Part shown: positions 25,601-38,198 of the stretch, piece by piece
Layout of the letters: every line of letters starts with the position of its first letter
How positions within the stretch are numbered: position 1 is the first letter of the stretch
Source of the DNA: Phalacrocorax aristotelis
Lineage: Eukaryota > Chordata > Aves > Suliformes > Phalacrocoracidae
Assembly: GCF_949628215.1 (NCBI RefSeq)
Contig: NC_134311.1
Coordinates: 12,710,582 to 12,774,581, forward strand
DNA: 64,000 nucleotides
Reading direction: 5' to 3'
The notes under the pieces: model-generated
What the model saw: the letters and a program-made list of their open reading frames with translations, nothing else
Database searches by the model: none
Told to the model about the DNA's origin: nothing
Translations under genes and position numbers: made by a program

Positions 25601-28600
25601 CAAAATTGGGCTGGACCCCTGCTGGGCCAGCATTCTCCACAGCATCGCCTGTGAAACCTCAGGCAGGGCATGGCAATGCTGTAGGTGACACACAAGAACT
25701 TTCTACCTGTGACCCTTTTGCCCAACAATGTGAATGAATGTAGCTGCACAGCCATAAAGTTGCCATTTGTGAATAAAAATATGGCTATATTTTATTTCGT
25801 ATTCATAGTATAAAATCTATATACAGCATCCGGGACAAATCTTTCAAACTAATTTTGTGATAAATCTTAAAATGAGTCAGTCTCAGGGTCCTAAATTACT
25901 GAGGAGCTTTTGCAAATGTTGCCTTTGGCTACTTTGTTTCTCAGAGGACATAGGCCTTTAAATGCTCTTCAAGTTCCAAAAGCTTCAGCCTTAAGTCATC
26001 AGGATTTATTACTATATGGAAACCTGAATCCCACTGTTGATCTTACAGTGCAAATCACAGCTCAGTGTCAATTTGTTCTTGAGGCCACTTCAATGGAGTT
26101 GTATTTGTTCTGTGTTATGGTTTTCTGTAACCAGGTACTCAAAACTAAGCTGAAAGAGTGATATCCAACATGATCACATGCAAAAAAAATTCTTGATTAA
26201 AGGTTCACATGATCAGTGACTTAGGAGGGGGAAAAAACCAAAAATCATTGTTACAGTAATGATCTGATGGGTGTGGGATTACTTTTGAAATATGCGGTCT
26301 GGCCGGAGACAGATTCAGCAATTTCTATTAAGATGAGATCACTGGATTACCTTGATGCATGCAGCTTGTCAGGCCTCTTCAGACCTGTAATGGGAGCTCA
26401 CCCAAAAGAATGAGATTTGTCCAGCTTGTGCTTCATGAACTCATCTGCAAAGATGAAGGCTGGCAGGGTGTAGGTTCTTCTGGAGAATAACTCATTCCTT
26501 TTTCAGCTCATTGACTGGGAAAAAAAATCAATGAAAACATTAATTTTAGGTTAATCTGACAAATTATTACAAGTTCATCTTTTCCACCAGGAAAGATATT
26601 CGTAAAGAATGTAGTCAGCCTACAAGGCAGCTGAAAATCTAGTCAAGTGGAAGTAAAAGGAGTGTGTGATAGAGTCCTTTCCTCTTTTTAGTGGCATAGT
26701 ACTAAGTATGTCTATATCAAATGTAATGTTCATCTCATACCAGGTTTTATAGCGACCATAGTAGGGAATTTATTTTTATTATCTTTCCTACGTCATGATA
26801 GGAGCATATAAAATGTCAGCTTTGTCAGAATTAGTCTTACAGCACATTTCAAAGAAGTGGAACCAATTTTAATAGGATTTTTATGCATTTCCATTCAGAT
26901 GAAAAGCTACTTTTTAGAGAAAATAATATTCCAAACCTAGGTTATTTGCAATTTATTTCTGTCCTCTATTTCTATCTACAATCTCTCCATCAAACAATTG
27001 CCTTTAAGAGGTACTTTGCTTTTAAATACAGATACTGTAACTAACATGGAAAGGGTCTATTAGGTTTAAACTCATAAAAGAATCTAAATGTAAAACAAAA
27101 GCAAACAAATCAAAATGTATTTGAACATGGAATGTAACAACACACTTAAGGGAGAAAACATGAATGCATTCCACTACTGGGAAAGGTGTCTCTGCTAACT
27201 TCCAGACCCAACAACAAACAGCACAACTTGGCTTTGCCTTGGTAGGGGTTCTTTGCTTTTATTTTAGAGTTTAATGTACTCACCAAAACTCAAATTTCAA
27301 GACCAACAGCTGGGCATCAGAGGACTTTTCAGAAAGCTCAGTGAGGTTCCCATAATGTTGAAGTCCAGGTAGGACTACAAAAAGTATCCCGACACTCCAG
27401 AAGCATTTTGCTTTCTCCCACAACACCTTGACAGGTGTGCTTATTGTAACCTAAGCACTTTCTTCAGCACCTTCTATCAGAACTGGGCTTTGGGATACAC
27501 ACAGCATCAAAGCGCCCAAGAGAGACTGTGAGAACTAGATGACCCAGGAGATGCTGCTTTCTGGCCCACAGAACAGTTCGGAGCACCTTTTCCTCAGTAC
27601 AGATTATGGCCCTGACTGAGTGCTGGTTCCATCATGAGGATCCATGCCAATATACAGAGGCATATGAGTATTCCCATTTTCAGCAGTTAGATAAAAATTG
27701 GAGACTCAATGTGGAGCTGAGGGATACCTCGGGAAAATGATTTGGAGGACAAACAAAGTGAGCACGTTAACACAAATTCCACTAAATGTTGCTACCAGTG
27801 AAACAGACCATGGTGACCAGCATAGTTGCTGAATCAGGATAAACCCTACCAAAAATATGCAAAAGAGAAAAAGCATTAACCAGTATTTTCTTCTTTAATC
27901 TACTCCCAAAATTTGTTTGGGGCTGTCTGTAATAAAAAATATAATTTCTGTTTTCCTGATTGGCACTGTGAGAACAACCACTCAAGACAGAACAGAAAAT
28001 AGCTCCATAATCTTGGAGGTAATTGTAGTCTTGCTTTTGAAGAAAACAAAATGCCAGCTTATCCAGGGCTACCATGAGCTCTCATCCAAAATAGAGCAAG
28101 TAGGTTTTACCTAAGATCTCGTTCCTCACCACCAGTCACTCACTGAGCTTGGTGCGATGCAGCATCCTTGTGAGACGCTCAGGGAGGGGGGCCCATATTT
28201 CATGTTGATAGTGGGGTAACCTTGCAACTGCTTGTACACATTCCTCCTCCCTCGATATTCATTCATGGATGGGGCACTGGATAAATCTTGGAGTGGCACA
28301 GGCATAAGAAGCAATAGAAGTAAAAATCCATTACTTTGTGGAATTGAATAGCCACTGTGGATAGCTGGTCAAGCAAAATAGATAGGCAAAATAGATCAAT
28401 AGTCAAAAAACCTTTCTCATGGATTCCCATTGTGCACATTTCAGCATTAATGTGAAATTTGAGGCAGAGAACCTTCCACAGGTATCTGCTCTGGTCTGAA
28501 ATCCCAGATATGTGGGTCAGGGTGTTCAAAATGAAGTTGCCACTGCAATTTTACATTGCTGGAAGCCAGGTGGGACTCCCCACACACAAATGCGAATTGT

Positions 28601-31600
28601 CAAGAAGTTGTTTCTTGTTTAACTGCAGTCCCCAGAGGCCTGGAGGGAGGCAGGACGTATGGAGCAGGACAAAAGCTCTACCCATACCAGGGCTACACCA
28701 ATGGTGGAGGTGACCAGGGTAGCTTCAGTTTCTCCGTGTGTCATGCTGGCATATTTCTCCAGCACTACGTTCACTTTAGAAACAGATTTATATTTACAGT
28801 CCTGTTACCAAGTGGAATACATAAGAAACCTATTGCAGACAGCCGATAAGAGCTCCAGTTTCCAGAAAACATGGGATCCAAAGGGAGTGGAGCTGACTGA
28901 CAAGTAGCTTCTGCAGCCAAAGAATTTCTGCAGTGCAGAGGAGGGAAGGGGCAACAGCTTAAACCACGGACCTTCCTAGCTTTGCTTTGGCACAGACTGC
29001 TCTCAGTGTCTTCCCTTTCCCTGTGCACAGCTAAAGGCTGTGCAAAAAACCAGGAGGAAGATACAATGTACTGCAGGGGAAATGGGGACTGAAGTCCTTC
29101 ACGTCCATTGCAGCCCTAATAGGAACAATCCTCCCCCCATTCAAATATTCAAGGCTTTCTCTGCTCTGGTTGTTTGCATGGGTTTTGGCAAGTGGCAGCC
29201 CCACTCATTTTAACATAAAAATGCAGCATTTATCAACTTGTCGTTATCAACCAGTGTCATTTTGACAAATGCTTTTGATAAGCCTTAAAAATACTGAAAA
29301 ATCACACTAGAATGATGGCAGATCCCATCGCCCTGACTGGCACAGTAACAAATACTGCTGAAAGCCACAGTGTTCCCTTATATTTAAAAACCCTGGAATA
29401 AATGTAAATCCTACTAAATACACACACTTTCTATGCTATGGTCGCATCAGTTCCCTTCTGCTAATTAACCTGCTTTATTTGTAATAAATACTTATACAGC
29501 TTCCCAGGCAGCAGTGCATTCTGTTTAATTAAAAATATTTCCAATATTGCACAAGTCAGCTTCCACAACAGTAGCAATGTTGGGTTTAGAGTCGTCGTGT
29601 TTAAATATTCTTCTTTAATGAAGCAATGCTGAAATGTTAGCTAGTGGCTAGTACTTAAACTGCTTATAAAAATACACTATTCTTACAAACAAGTAGATCT
29701 CAGATGTTGTGATCTGTGCCTTTGTTTCACAGTGCTCCTCCAGACAAATTTGCGGGTAGCAGTAAAGTGTAGAACTCAATTGAACAAAACGTTCAGCTGC
29801 CATAGTGATGAAAGCAGCAGGAACAGAAGGCAATAAAATGAGCTTTGATAAATGAAAAAGCCTGCACCCAGAGAGAAACACGAACAAGCACCTGTCAACA
29901 TGGAGATAACCAAGCAGCCCAAACCAGCACATTAAAGCAGACTCTTTTTTTCAGTCATGTCCTCATACTGACGGGTGTTTCTTGGAAGGCAGATTGCAGA
30001 AAAAGATGCAGGTGAAAAGTCAGAGTAAATTGAAATGCTACCAGAGATTTCAGAGTTGGCAGAGAAGGGTCCATGCTAAGATCCTTAGACTCATAGAAGA
30101 ACTTCTGTATGAAGAATAAAATTTGAAAACAATCAGTTAATAAAAATAATTAATATAAAGGATTTTCCTAGCCCAGCAAGTAAATATTTTCCTGATTAGA
30201 AATCAAAAGCTGGAATTGCCAGAATTCAGGGGAAAAATCAAAATGCTTTACTATATCTTTTATTTTTTTTTGGCCAGGATTTTTTAAACATTTCAGGGAA
30301 ACTCCAGAGATATCTAAAAATTTGTTTTTAACTTGTTTTACTGACATACTTTCATTTAGGAATGGCCTTGATTTCAAGGGTATTTTTTAAAGTGCTTTAT
30401 GTATCATGATATAATTCAGAATAACATGTTTAAAGGACCTGAACAGTTTTCTGCAACAGTTACTTCCTGAAGAATTTCAAGGTATCTTGATTAACATTTT
30501 TTTCCTGAATCAAAACGAAATCAGATTTTTAAAAAATCAGAACAGAGAGTACATTGTTACTGAGAAAAAGACATTAAAATCTGCACAATTTTAACAGGAA
30601 AAAGGAGACTTCCATGCATGTTTTCCTCTTCTAACTCAGATCTCATCCTGCCTCAACTCCTGCAAAAACTTCTATATGTTTTAAGAATGGAGACATTGGT
30701 TCCAGCACTTGGCTGAATTGCCCTTATTTTCAAGGGAAATGCACCTGAAAGTTTTGAATGTAGACAGAAACACGTATATTAAACAGACATTTACAAATAT
30801 ATCCATAAACCTTCCCTGCAGACTATGTGCATGAAAGAACTAGCTGTTACACACATTAATGAGTTACAATTTACTTTTCATGCCCAGTAATCCTGCCTTG
30901 TGATCCAGTATAAACGGAGGTCTCTTCCCAGTGGTCTTCTATGTAAGAAAGAGAAAACCCTGAAAAAAACCTTTGTCAATGCTGTTGACTGCATAACTCC
31001 ACCATAAAGCCTGAAGGAAAGGGGAAAGTCAGCTTTCCAGAGCCCTGCTGTATGCTACACAAGACTTAGTTCTGAGCTCATTTATAAAGAAAAAGAAGTA
31101 TCAAGAAACACCATTTAATTGCCAGAGTTGGAATGATATCAGATCCTATGAGATCAAAATAAGACCTAGCCTGCACATGTTTATTTAAATCACCTCACAT
31201 CAGGTAAATTTAAACTAATTTTACTATATAAATATAGTCATTTTAGATACTAAACTGCTGAATGACCCATGCTGACAGAGCTGGGAAAAGCATGAAAGGA
31301 GCTATAAGTCTAAATAATATTAAACCATTAGTTTATCAGCAGGAATGTAATAAATTAATATTCATGTAGTAGGTAGTATTTTTGTGAATAGATTAACAGA
31401 TGGAGATAGGTGCTTGCTTTTGTATTTAATCTTCACTCTTTCTCAAATGGAAGAATAAAGTTAGATCTATGCAGACTGCTTAGACTGGATTTTAATTTAA
31501 TTTTAATAGCTGTAAATGTTGACATCTTTAGTAAGGTTTGCTTTGTAAAATGGATGGTTGTCAATTAAAGGAACCATTAATTTGAAACTTAACCATTTTA

Positions 31601-34600
31601 AAAATGTATACAATAAAAGTCATCTGGCCAGTGCATTAGCTTAGGTTGCATGCTGTTTGGCTAGGAATCGTCTTTTAGGGTTTTTTTTTTCTACTTTCCT
31701 TTCAGTTATTTGTAGATCACCAAGCACACACTAAAAACAGTTTAATATCAGTAATACCAATTAAAATAACAACATGTAAGCAAGTAACAATAGGTAATCC
31801 AGAGTATCCAGCCTTAGCAGCCTTCCTAAATTTGCGGTCACCTTTTCTAGAATTTTTTGAATTTATTTCTGGATGAGAGAAAAAGAAAAAGCTGCATATA
31901 AAGGAAATAGGAAATGACAGCACATAGTCTACTCCAAGCATGAAGTTTTGTTGTTCTGACCTCTTAAATATGTAGTAAGTGCATCAGCACCTGCCACATA
32001 ATAAATCAAATACAGACAGTGACAGGTTTTAAGTTAAAGATTTTTTTTTAAACATTTACCTAACTCTTTATATAATGAATACCAGGGAATTACTGGCACA
32101 CAACAATCTGCTGATCAAGAAGAAGGTGTAAATAAGAGTCAAATATCTCACTCCTTGTAATATCTTGCAGGGTAATATGAAACAGAAAAGTGGAATGGAG
32201 CTCAGTAACCCAAACAAGAGAATGGATGCTGAAGAAAAGCAAGCACAAAGTGAGATTATTTGCAACACTTGTGTGTAAGCACAAAACTTTAGGAATGACA
32301 AACTAAAAGCAAGACACCTTGTTGCTATTTGAACTGCTCTGAGATTTTCATAAGTAGTAACAGTAAGAACTAGTCACTCTGTTGATGAACCCATGTAAAT
32401 TAAAGCAGACAAATAAAGAAGGCTGATCTCTTATCATCTTTGGCATTACTCCCCTTCCAAACTTTATTTGTAAGACTTTTAGACTGTACATTTTCTTGCC
32501 GGGTATTTCTTCTCAAATTGCCTAGCGCTATGCTCAATGGGGTTTTAGCTCACTTGACTTCTCAGGTGAGCATCACAGTCCTGGTCATCAAGTATGTGTC
32601 TGCACCAATGCTCTGATTCCTCTTCAAAGGAAAACTAAACATGGGAGTAACAATGGCTTTGCTGACCAGTAAGTTCTTTGGTTTGGATAACCAGGAAAAC
32701 GGCTGCAGAGAGCATTGGCAAAGGCATAATCACTTGGGATTTTGGTTCCACTGTGACACAAGTGAACAAATATTGCTATGTAACTAAATACAAATAACCA
32801 GAGTTTTCTTCAAGGAGCTTACTTCCTTTGCATGCCAAGCCTGATACCAAGAGACTTATGACTGTGTCCAGGTTTTAGGCTGAGTCATGTCCTCTTCATC
32901 CGTACGCAGCTTTTTGTAAACCCATTGATATTTGTCTGGGAAATGGCTGCACAAGTAATAAAAGAAACATGTAGTTGCTGAATATTTGTGGCTAGGTACT
33001 GTCATAAGAACAGGCACTTTCAGAAGACACCCTATCCCAAATTACACTTGGTCATCACTTGGTCATCACTTGCAAAAGTATGTGGTAGTTTCATATTTTT
33101 TAACTAGATTTTCTTTAAAATATGCCATAGTGGTTTTCCCTAATGTGATTTGTGTCTTTCCAGATATCGCAACTTCTAATCGCCTTTTTTTAGAAAAGCT
33201 ACTCATATGTATAAAATGAAAGACAGCTACCTACATCCTCATATCATCTCCTATTAGTTTCATACCCTGTGCCAATGCAGAGCCAGAGATCTTTCTTCTC
33301 AGTCTTTTGTATGCTTCCTGTGTAGTTTATTGGGACCCTCAATTCATTCTCACTAAGAGTGCTGCATTGCCTTCACCAGCCACCCCTGGCTTTTGAACGT
33401 AGATGGAAGATGTGTTATTTTCTGTAGAGTATGTACTTTGCTCTTCTAAGTGCATCATGAGAAGGAGCTTTGCAGGCATTATCACTAGCCATAACTGCTG
33501 TAGGAAAGTATTGGTTCCCCACAAGCAGAGACAAATTTTACTTTGAGTCTGACACTAAGTCTTTCTGAATTACCACCACCACATTTACCCTGCCCACAGA
33601 CCCCCTCCTGTTCCCTCTGGGAGAAATGGGCCAGTCGCACAACTCCCCCCACAGTCCTTCACATAAAGATCATCTCTCCAGATTAAAATCTAAGATGAAG
33701 GACTTAAAAACAGAAAATCTCAAGAAAAGTGGCGCTAGAGCACGCTATATATTTGGGTCACTTTGAGTAATGAAAGCATTTTAAAGACCATGCTCAACTA
33801 CCTACAAATCTGAGATTATTTTTACCTTTCAGATTAGAGTCCTTAATAAGAAGCAAACTGAGAAAGCACAAGGGTAATATATGTTAAAAAATTAGATATA
33901 TCACCAAGACAAGCAGGGACATTTCAGAGATGCAAACAGAAATCACAATGCTAAAACAGGGAATCATTTAACTCTCCTTTTCTGTATGTCTGCGCTAGGC
34001 TACTTCTTCTAAGTCATGCACCTTTTCCTCAAGTTATTTGAGCAACAGTACTTTGCCTTCGCTGCCTCTTACCAGCCTCCTGCACACTTGCCAGGCTGCT
34101 CAGTTAGGTCACCAGTGAACAGCTTGTGGAGCAATAGCCTGAGCTCTGCACCCCTCTCAGACCACCCATCTCTATCTGGGTGCTGCCCCAAGGAGGAATG
34201 AAGGAAACCACCAGTCCTTCCAACCCCAGACATGACAAGCTTAACTTTATTTAGTTATGTAAGTGATGTTAAATTTCCCAGAAGAGAGGGAAGAGATATG
34301 TCCAACTTTACCTTGTGAAGGGATAAACTGAGACAGACCCAGCTGGTGGATCTAAGATCATTCATGACTTCACGTCTCCAGCTTTCACCCACAGCCACCC
34401 TTCAGTCCTGCAGACCCAGCATGGGTACATCGTCAGAAATATTCTGAAGAATAATTGGTTATGCACTGTGCCGAGTCCCCTCTAATGACTGTACTGGGCT
34501 GTACCAAATCCCCTCTAAAGTACTGGCCAGTGTGAATACATTACCTCTCTGCATTCAGAACAAATAAAATATCAGGAGCCACACACCAAAATGAATTAGT

Positions 34601-35479
34601 TTATGGAATTTGTGGTCTGAAGGTATACACTATTAGAGGCCAGCTGGGCTGTACTGTTATTCTCAGATTTATAATGAATATGTATAAATTAATGGCAATT
34701 TCACAGAACACCGGGCAGAATAATGCTTTGCACGATGTAACTGCCATGTAACTAGGATGCATTAGCTATTAAGTCTAATTAGACATGACTTTGTTTTCTT
34801 CTTATTGCTCAGTCTTCTCAGGTAACCTGAGATACAGTGTGCAAATATTAATTAAGGGACAGATATTTTCCCAGGAGCTGCAGCAGAGACCTCTGAAGCT
34901 GCAGCATTTACAAGTGGACCTGGAAAAATATTTCTACCACAGCACAATAAATCATCCAGCTTTATTTACAGCACCTTTTATTCATTCATTATCTCCTCAA
35001 GAAGATATTAAGGAATGGATCTTTAATGCAAACAAGGCCACAAAATCTTACTGTGAGTTAAGCAGAAAGCGGTATACATGGCTGGGAGAATGAGTCTGCA
35101 GCCAAGAGAGTCAGTTGTTGTTAGTAGAGGAGTTTGGCAAAGAAAAACAGAGTTTAACTCCTTTTTCCCTCTTTCTGTCAGACCAATGTGTGACAGCATG
35201 CCCCACCAAAACATCTCATAACATCAAAGGCACATGCTGGTGCATTTTATGTACAACCAACACAGACTGAATTGTTACCATCACATACTTCATGCATTTC
35301 TCTTCAAAATACTGGCATAATTTTTGTAAAGAACAGTATTATTTTGAGTCCTACAAATAATTTAATAATCTCGAAATTTGATTTGCTGTTTGCAAAATTA
35401 AACTGGGGGCACTAGACCTCAGCAAACTGGATACGTGTTATGTAGAAATGTCAGAATTTTCCCATTCTTGCCTAGACCG
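22646..35479. other. Gene-poor AT-rich intergenic block
   Basis: No recognisable coding sequence is present; the open frames are about 100 codons or shorter and lack family motifs. A C-rich run (CCCCCCCCAACCCACCCACC-like) lies near 23970. A small tandem repeat of an 11-bp unit lies at 33045-33072. TAATTA-rich stretches at about 29220-29570 and 34640-34920 look like possible regulatory elements. No LTR, tRNA or CR1 was seen before 35480. Confidence 0.6.
33045..33072 (+). repeat. Short tandem repeat, 11-bp unit x 2.5
   Basis: CACTTGGTCAT occurs twice in a row and is followed by CACTTG, with no mismatches. It is a simple local duplication. Confidence 0.9.
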
Positions 35480-35550
35480 TGCTCTTCCTACAAAGGTTGG
35501 ACTAGGTGATCCCTGAGGTCCCTTCCAACCTGTGATTCTGCAATTCTGTA
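35480..35550 (+). mobile_element. CR1 LINE 3'-tail fragment (+)
   Basis: GGTTGGACTAGGTGATC, then CCCTTCCAACC, then GATTCTG-like octamers is the standard end of avian CR1 elements read in the sense direction. Only about 70 bp remain, so it is a severely 5'-truncated copy. It lies only 78 bp before the solo LTR. Confidence 0.9.
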
Positions 35551-35622
35551 TCAAAGTGCTTTTGCACCTTTGCAAGTCTTTTGGAGATTTTTGCTTAAAT
35601 TGTGAAGTCTGCCTCCAATATC

Positions 35623-35627
35623 CTGGG
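35623..35627 (+). repeat. 5' target-site duplication (CTGGG) of the solo LTR
   Basis: CTGGG directly precedes the TGTG start of the LTR and is repeated exactly at 36111-36115 after the terminal ACA. Five-base duplications fit ERVL-type integration. Confidence 0.82.
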
Positions 35628-36110
35628 TGTGCTGCTTTTGGCTGAGAAGGGGTTAATTCTCTTCACTGTATCACCTGCAGTAGTCGGGGACCTTTCCATC
35701 TTCCCACGCTCTGCCACGTGGGCAGGAGGCCGGGAGGGGCGGGGCCACAGCCAAGGCAGCTGACCCCGGCTGGCCAATGGGGTGTTCATTCCATGCCATG
35801 TGATGCCATGACCAGCACATGGTGACAGTGGTTGCGGCTCGGGGGCTGGCGGCGTCGGGTCGGTGGGCGGTGAGTGGCTGCGTCACGTGCAGGCTGTTTT
35901 GGGTGTTCATTCCCCCTTCCCCCCCACCCTGGGTTTCACGCCTCTCATTGTTCTCCTTTCCATTGCATTTTTGTTGTTGTTTTATTTTAATTATTAAACT
36001 GTTCTTGTCTCAACCCATGAGCGTTACCCTTCTGATTCTCTCCCCCATCCCACTGGTGGGGGAGTGAGCCAGTGGCTGTGTGGGGCTGAGCTGCCGGCTA
36101 AACCACCACA
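35628..36110 (+). mobile_element. Solo LTR of an avian endogenous retrovirus
   Basis: The 483-bp segment begins TGTGCTGC and ends AAACCACCACA, so it has the TG...CA ends of an LTR, and is bounded by a perfect CTGGG duplication. Its body matches an abundant avian ERV LTR family I recognise: TTTTGGCTGAG near the start, AGCTGACCC in the middle, ATTAAACTG as the likely polyadenylation signal near 35994, and a C-rich stretch ending in CCCATCCCACTGG near 36044. No internal retroviral sequence or second LTR was found, so it is a solo LTR left by recombination between LTRs. A clear TATA box is not visible where I would expect one (about 35805-35830), which may reflect decay. Confidence 0.88.
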
Positions 36111-36115
36111 CTGGG
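36111..36115 (+). repeat. 3' target-site duplication (CTGGG) of the solo LTR
   Basis: This is an exact match to 35623-35627, directly after the LTR end. Confidence 0.82.
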
Positions 36116-37662
36116 AAACATATTATAACTGAATAGTTTTCAAGATTTTTTTTTGACCTGAAATTAATCTAGGCAATGCTAGGTCTGCTTATATGCTATG
36201 TGACAGACAAACCATAGAACAAAGGTCTCTGATTTCATCTATCTACAATCGTCAATGGAAACAGTGCTTCTTTTACACACAGAAATGACAAAATCTGTAC
36301 AAACACAAACCATAAGCAGGTTTTGCTTAGTTATAATTTAGTGTGATTGATACTTAGAGAACATTGATTTGTTTGAGTATCATTTACTTTTCTCAAGCTG
36401 TGATATTTTTTCCCTTTAACTGTCTGAAATTTTTCACCTGAAAGCTTTGGTGAAACTTGATATTTTATATCAAAAGGCACACCAGATTTTCTCTCTGAAG
36501 CAAGCCTGATGGAGGTGTACTCACCACACTGCTCACTGATGTTAGTATCAAATGATGAATAAAGCCTGTACCACAATTGGCAGGTCCATTCACATTCATT
36601 TGCCTTATGCTGGAAGCATTTGCCTGAATTCACATTTTCAAATTAATGTGTTATTTTTTGTACATCATTTATTACTGACGGCACCTTGCAAAACAGAATA
36701 GTGATTCCCAGACAGGATGAAAGCAGATTTCATATTTAGCTCTACTTACATACACCAAATTGTACTTATATCATATTAATGCAGTTTTAATATAAAAACA
36801 ATATTCAGAAATTGTGCGTAGGTTTTCAAACACTTCTTTTGGAGTAAAAACGTATTCTTCTGTGAAGCGGGGTTTTTTCTACCTAGTTGTTTCCTAGTTT
36901 TATTTTCTTAAGATCATTTTACCCTTTCACAAAAGGGGACTCAGTGTGTGAATTCACTGTGCATATTAACCTTATATATTGTACAATGAAATTTTACACT
37001 AAATCAAGAAATATATCCTCACAACTGAAGCCAGTAGTGGGCTAGAGTTGTACTCCACAAAGATTCAGTTCACATTAACAATGTAGAAGGGTGCCTAGGA
37101 AATATGATATAGCCACTTAAGTTACTTGCACAGTATGTTAAAAGACAGCCTCAAGCATCCACTTAAAGATGCTAGCTTGACAGCTGAGTCAACACTTAGG
37201 ATTTTCTTGGCAGCTAATCAAAGCAGGTGGAGAAGTGAAATAAGTAAAGGACTGGACACAGTGGAAATAGCAGAATGGATTTGAAGAGATTGAAGAGGAC
37301 TTGCTTGTTATTAACCCAGGTAAGTTACAGTTTCATTCTTTACTCCAATCACACTGCCATTTCGCTTTTGTAAATAATGAGGAGAAATTAGGATGATTAT
37401 GCTCCAATAATTCCTTGATGAAGCCATTCCACTCATGAAATGAAAAAGTAATGGGGAAAATTGAGAAAACCAAATTCCCTTTTTGTTTGTTTGTCTTTGT
37501 TTCTCTCTGTTCTTCATTCTTGCAAAGTTCGATAAAAGCAGAAAGGAGGGATTCATGGGTTGCAAAACCTGAAGGGAGCATTGAAATTAGGTAATCTCAC
37601 CCCAGACTTTACAGTGGGAGAAACATCTTTGCAAAAAAAGGGGACAGCAAATGTGATCAGAG
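36116..37662. other. AT-rich intergenic stretch
   Basis: No gene, RNA or element was recognised between the solo LTR and the next CR1 tail. The longest frames are about 100 codons with no domain. Confidence 0.6.
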
Positions 37663-37797
37663 ACAGAATCACAGAATCACAGAATCACAGGTTGGAAGGG
37701 ACCTCAGGGATCATCTAGTCCAACCTTTCTAGGAAGAGCAGAGTCTAAACAAGATTGCCCAGCACCCTGTCCAGACGACTCTTGAAGGTGACCTCCC
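37663..37797 (-). mobile_element. CR1 LINE 3' fragment (-)
   Basis: Three and a half copies of ACAGAATC are followed by GGTTGGAAGGGACCTCAGGGATCATCTAGTCC-type sequence and a recognisable stretch ending near CTCTTGAAGGTG. This is the 3' end of a CR1 on the minus strand, with its octamer tail at the low-coordinate end. About 135 bp remain. Confidence 0.92.
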
Positions 37798-38156
37798 AGC
37801 CTCACTGATATTGGTACCAAACTGCACAGCTTTGAGGATCTACTCTGTCCCCACAGTGCAGAAACATGGGAAGGAGCCATCCACAAATAGAAGAAGAGTT
37901 GTTACGGTCCAGGTTTTAAAAACAGAGTCTCACATGCTCAGTATTGTAAACAAAGGCAATGGGAGCACCTTAGCTGTTATTTTAGCCCTATGTACCTGGA
38001 GCCAATCCCTTCAAAAAGTTGTAGACCAAACTTGCATACACCCATGGTAGCAGTGGTTCCACAGCCCACCCCTTGTGACCAGCTCAGGGGACCCACACAA
38101 CTTGGGAGGAGAGGTTTATGACACCCAGGGCCTGTGCAGGGAGGTATCCGTGCACC

Positions 38157-38198
38157 TGTGTGTGCGTGCAACTATGTGTGCATGCATATGCGTGCGCG
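38157..38198. repeat. Alternating purine/pyrimidine tract (TG/CG rich)
   Basis: Two perfectly alternating runs, 38157-38170 and 38173-38198 (26 nt, including GTGCGCG), are separated by two bases. This is the composition that favours left-handed Z-DNA. Confidence 0.85.
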
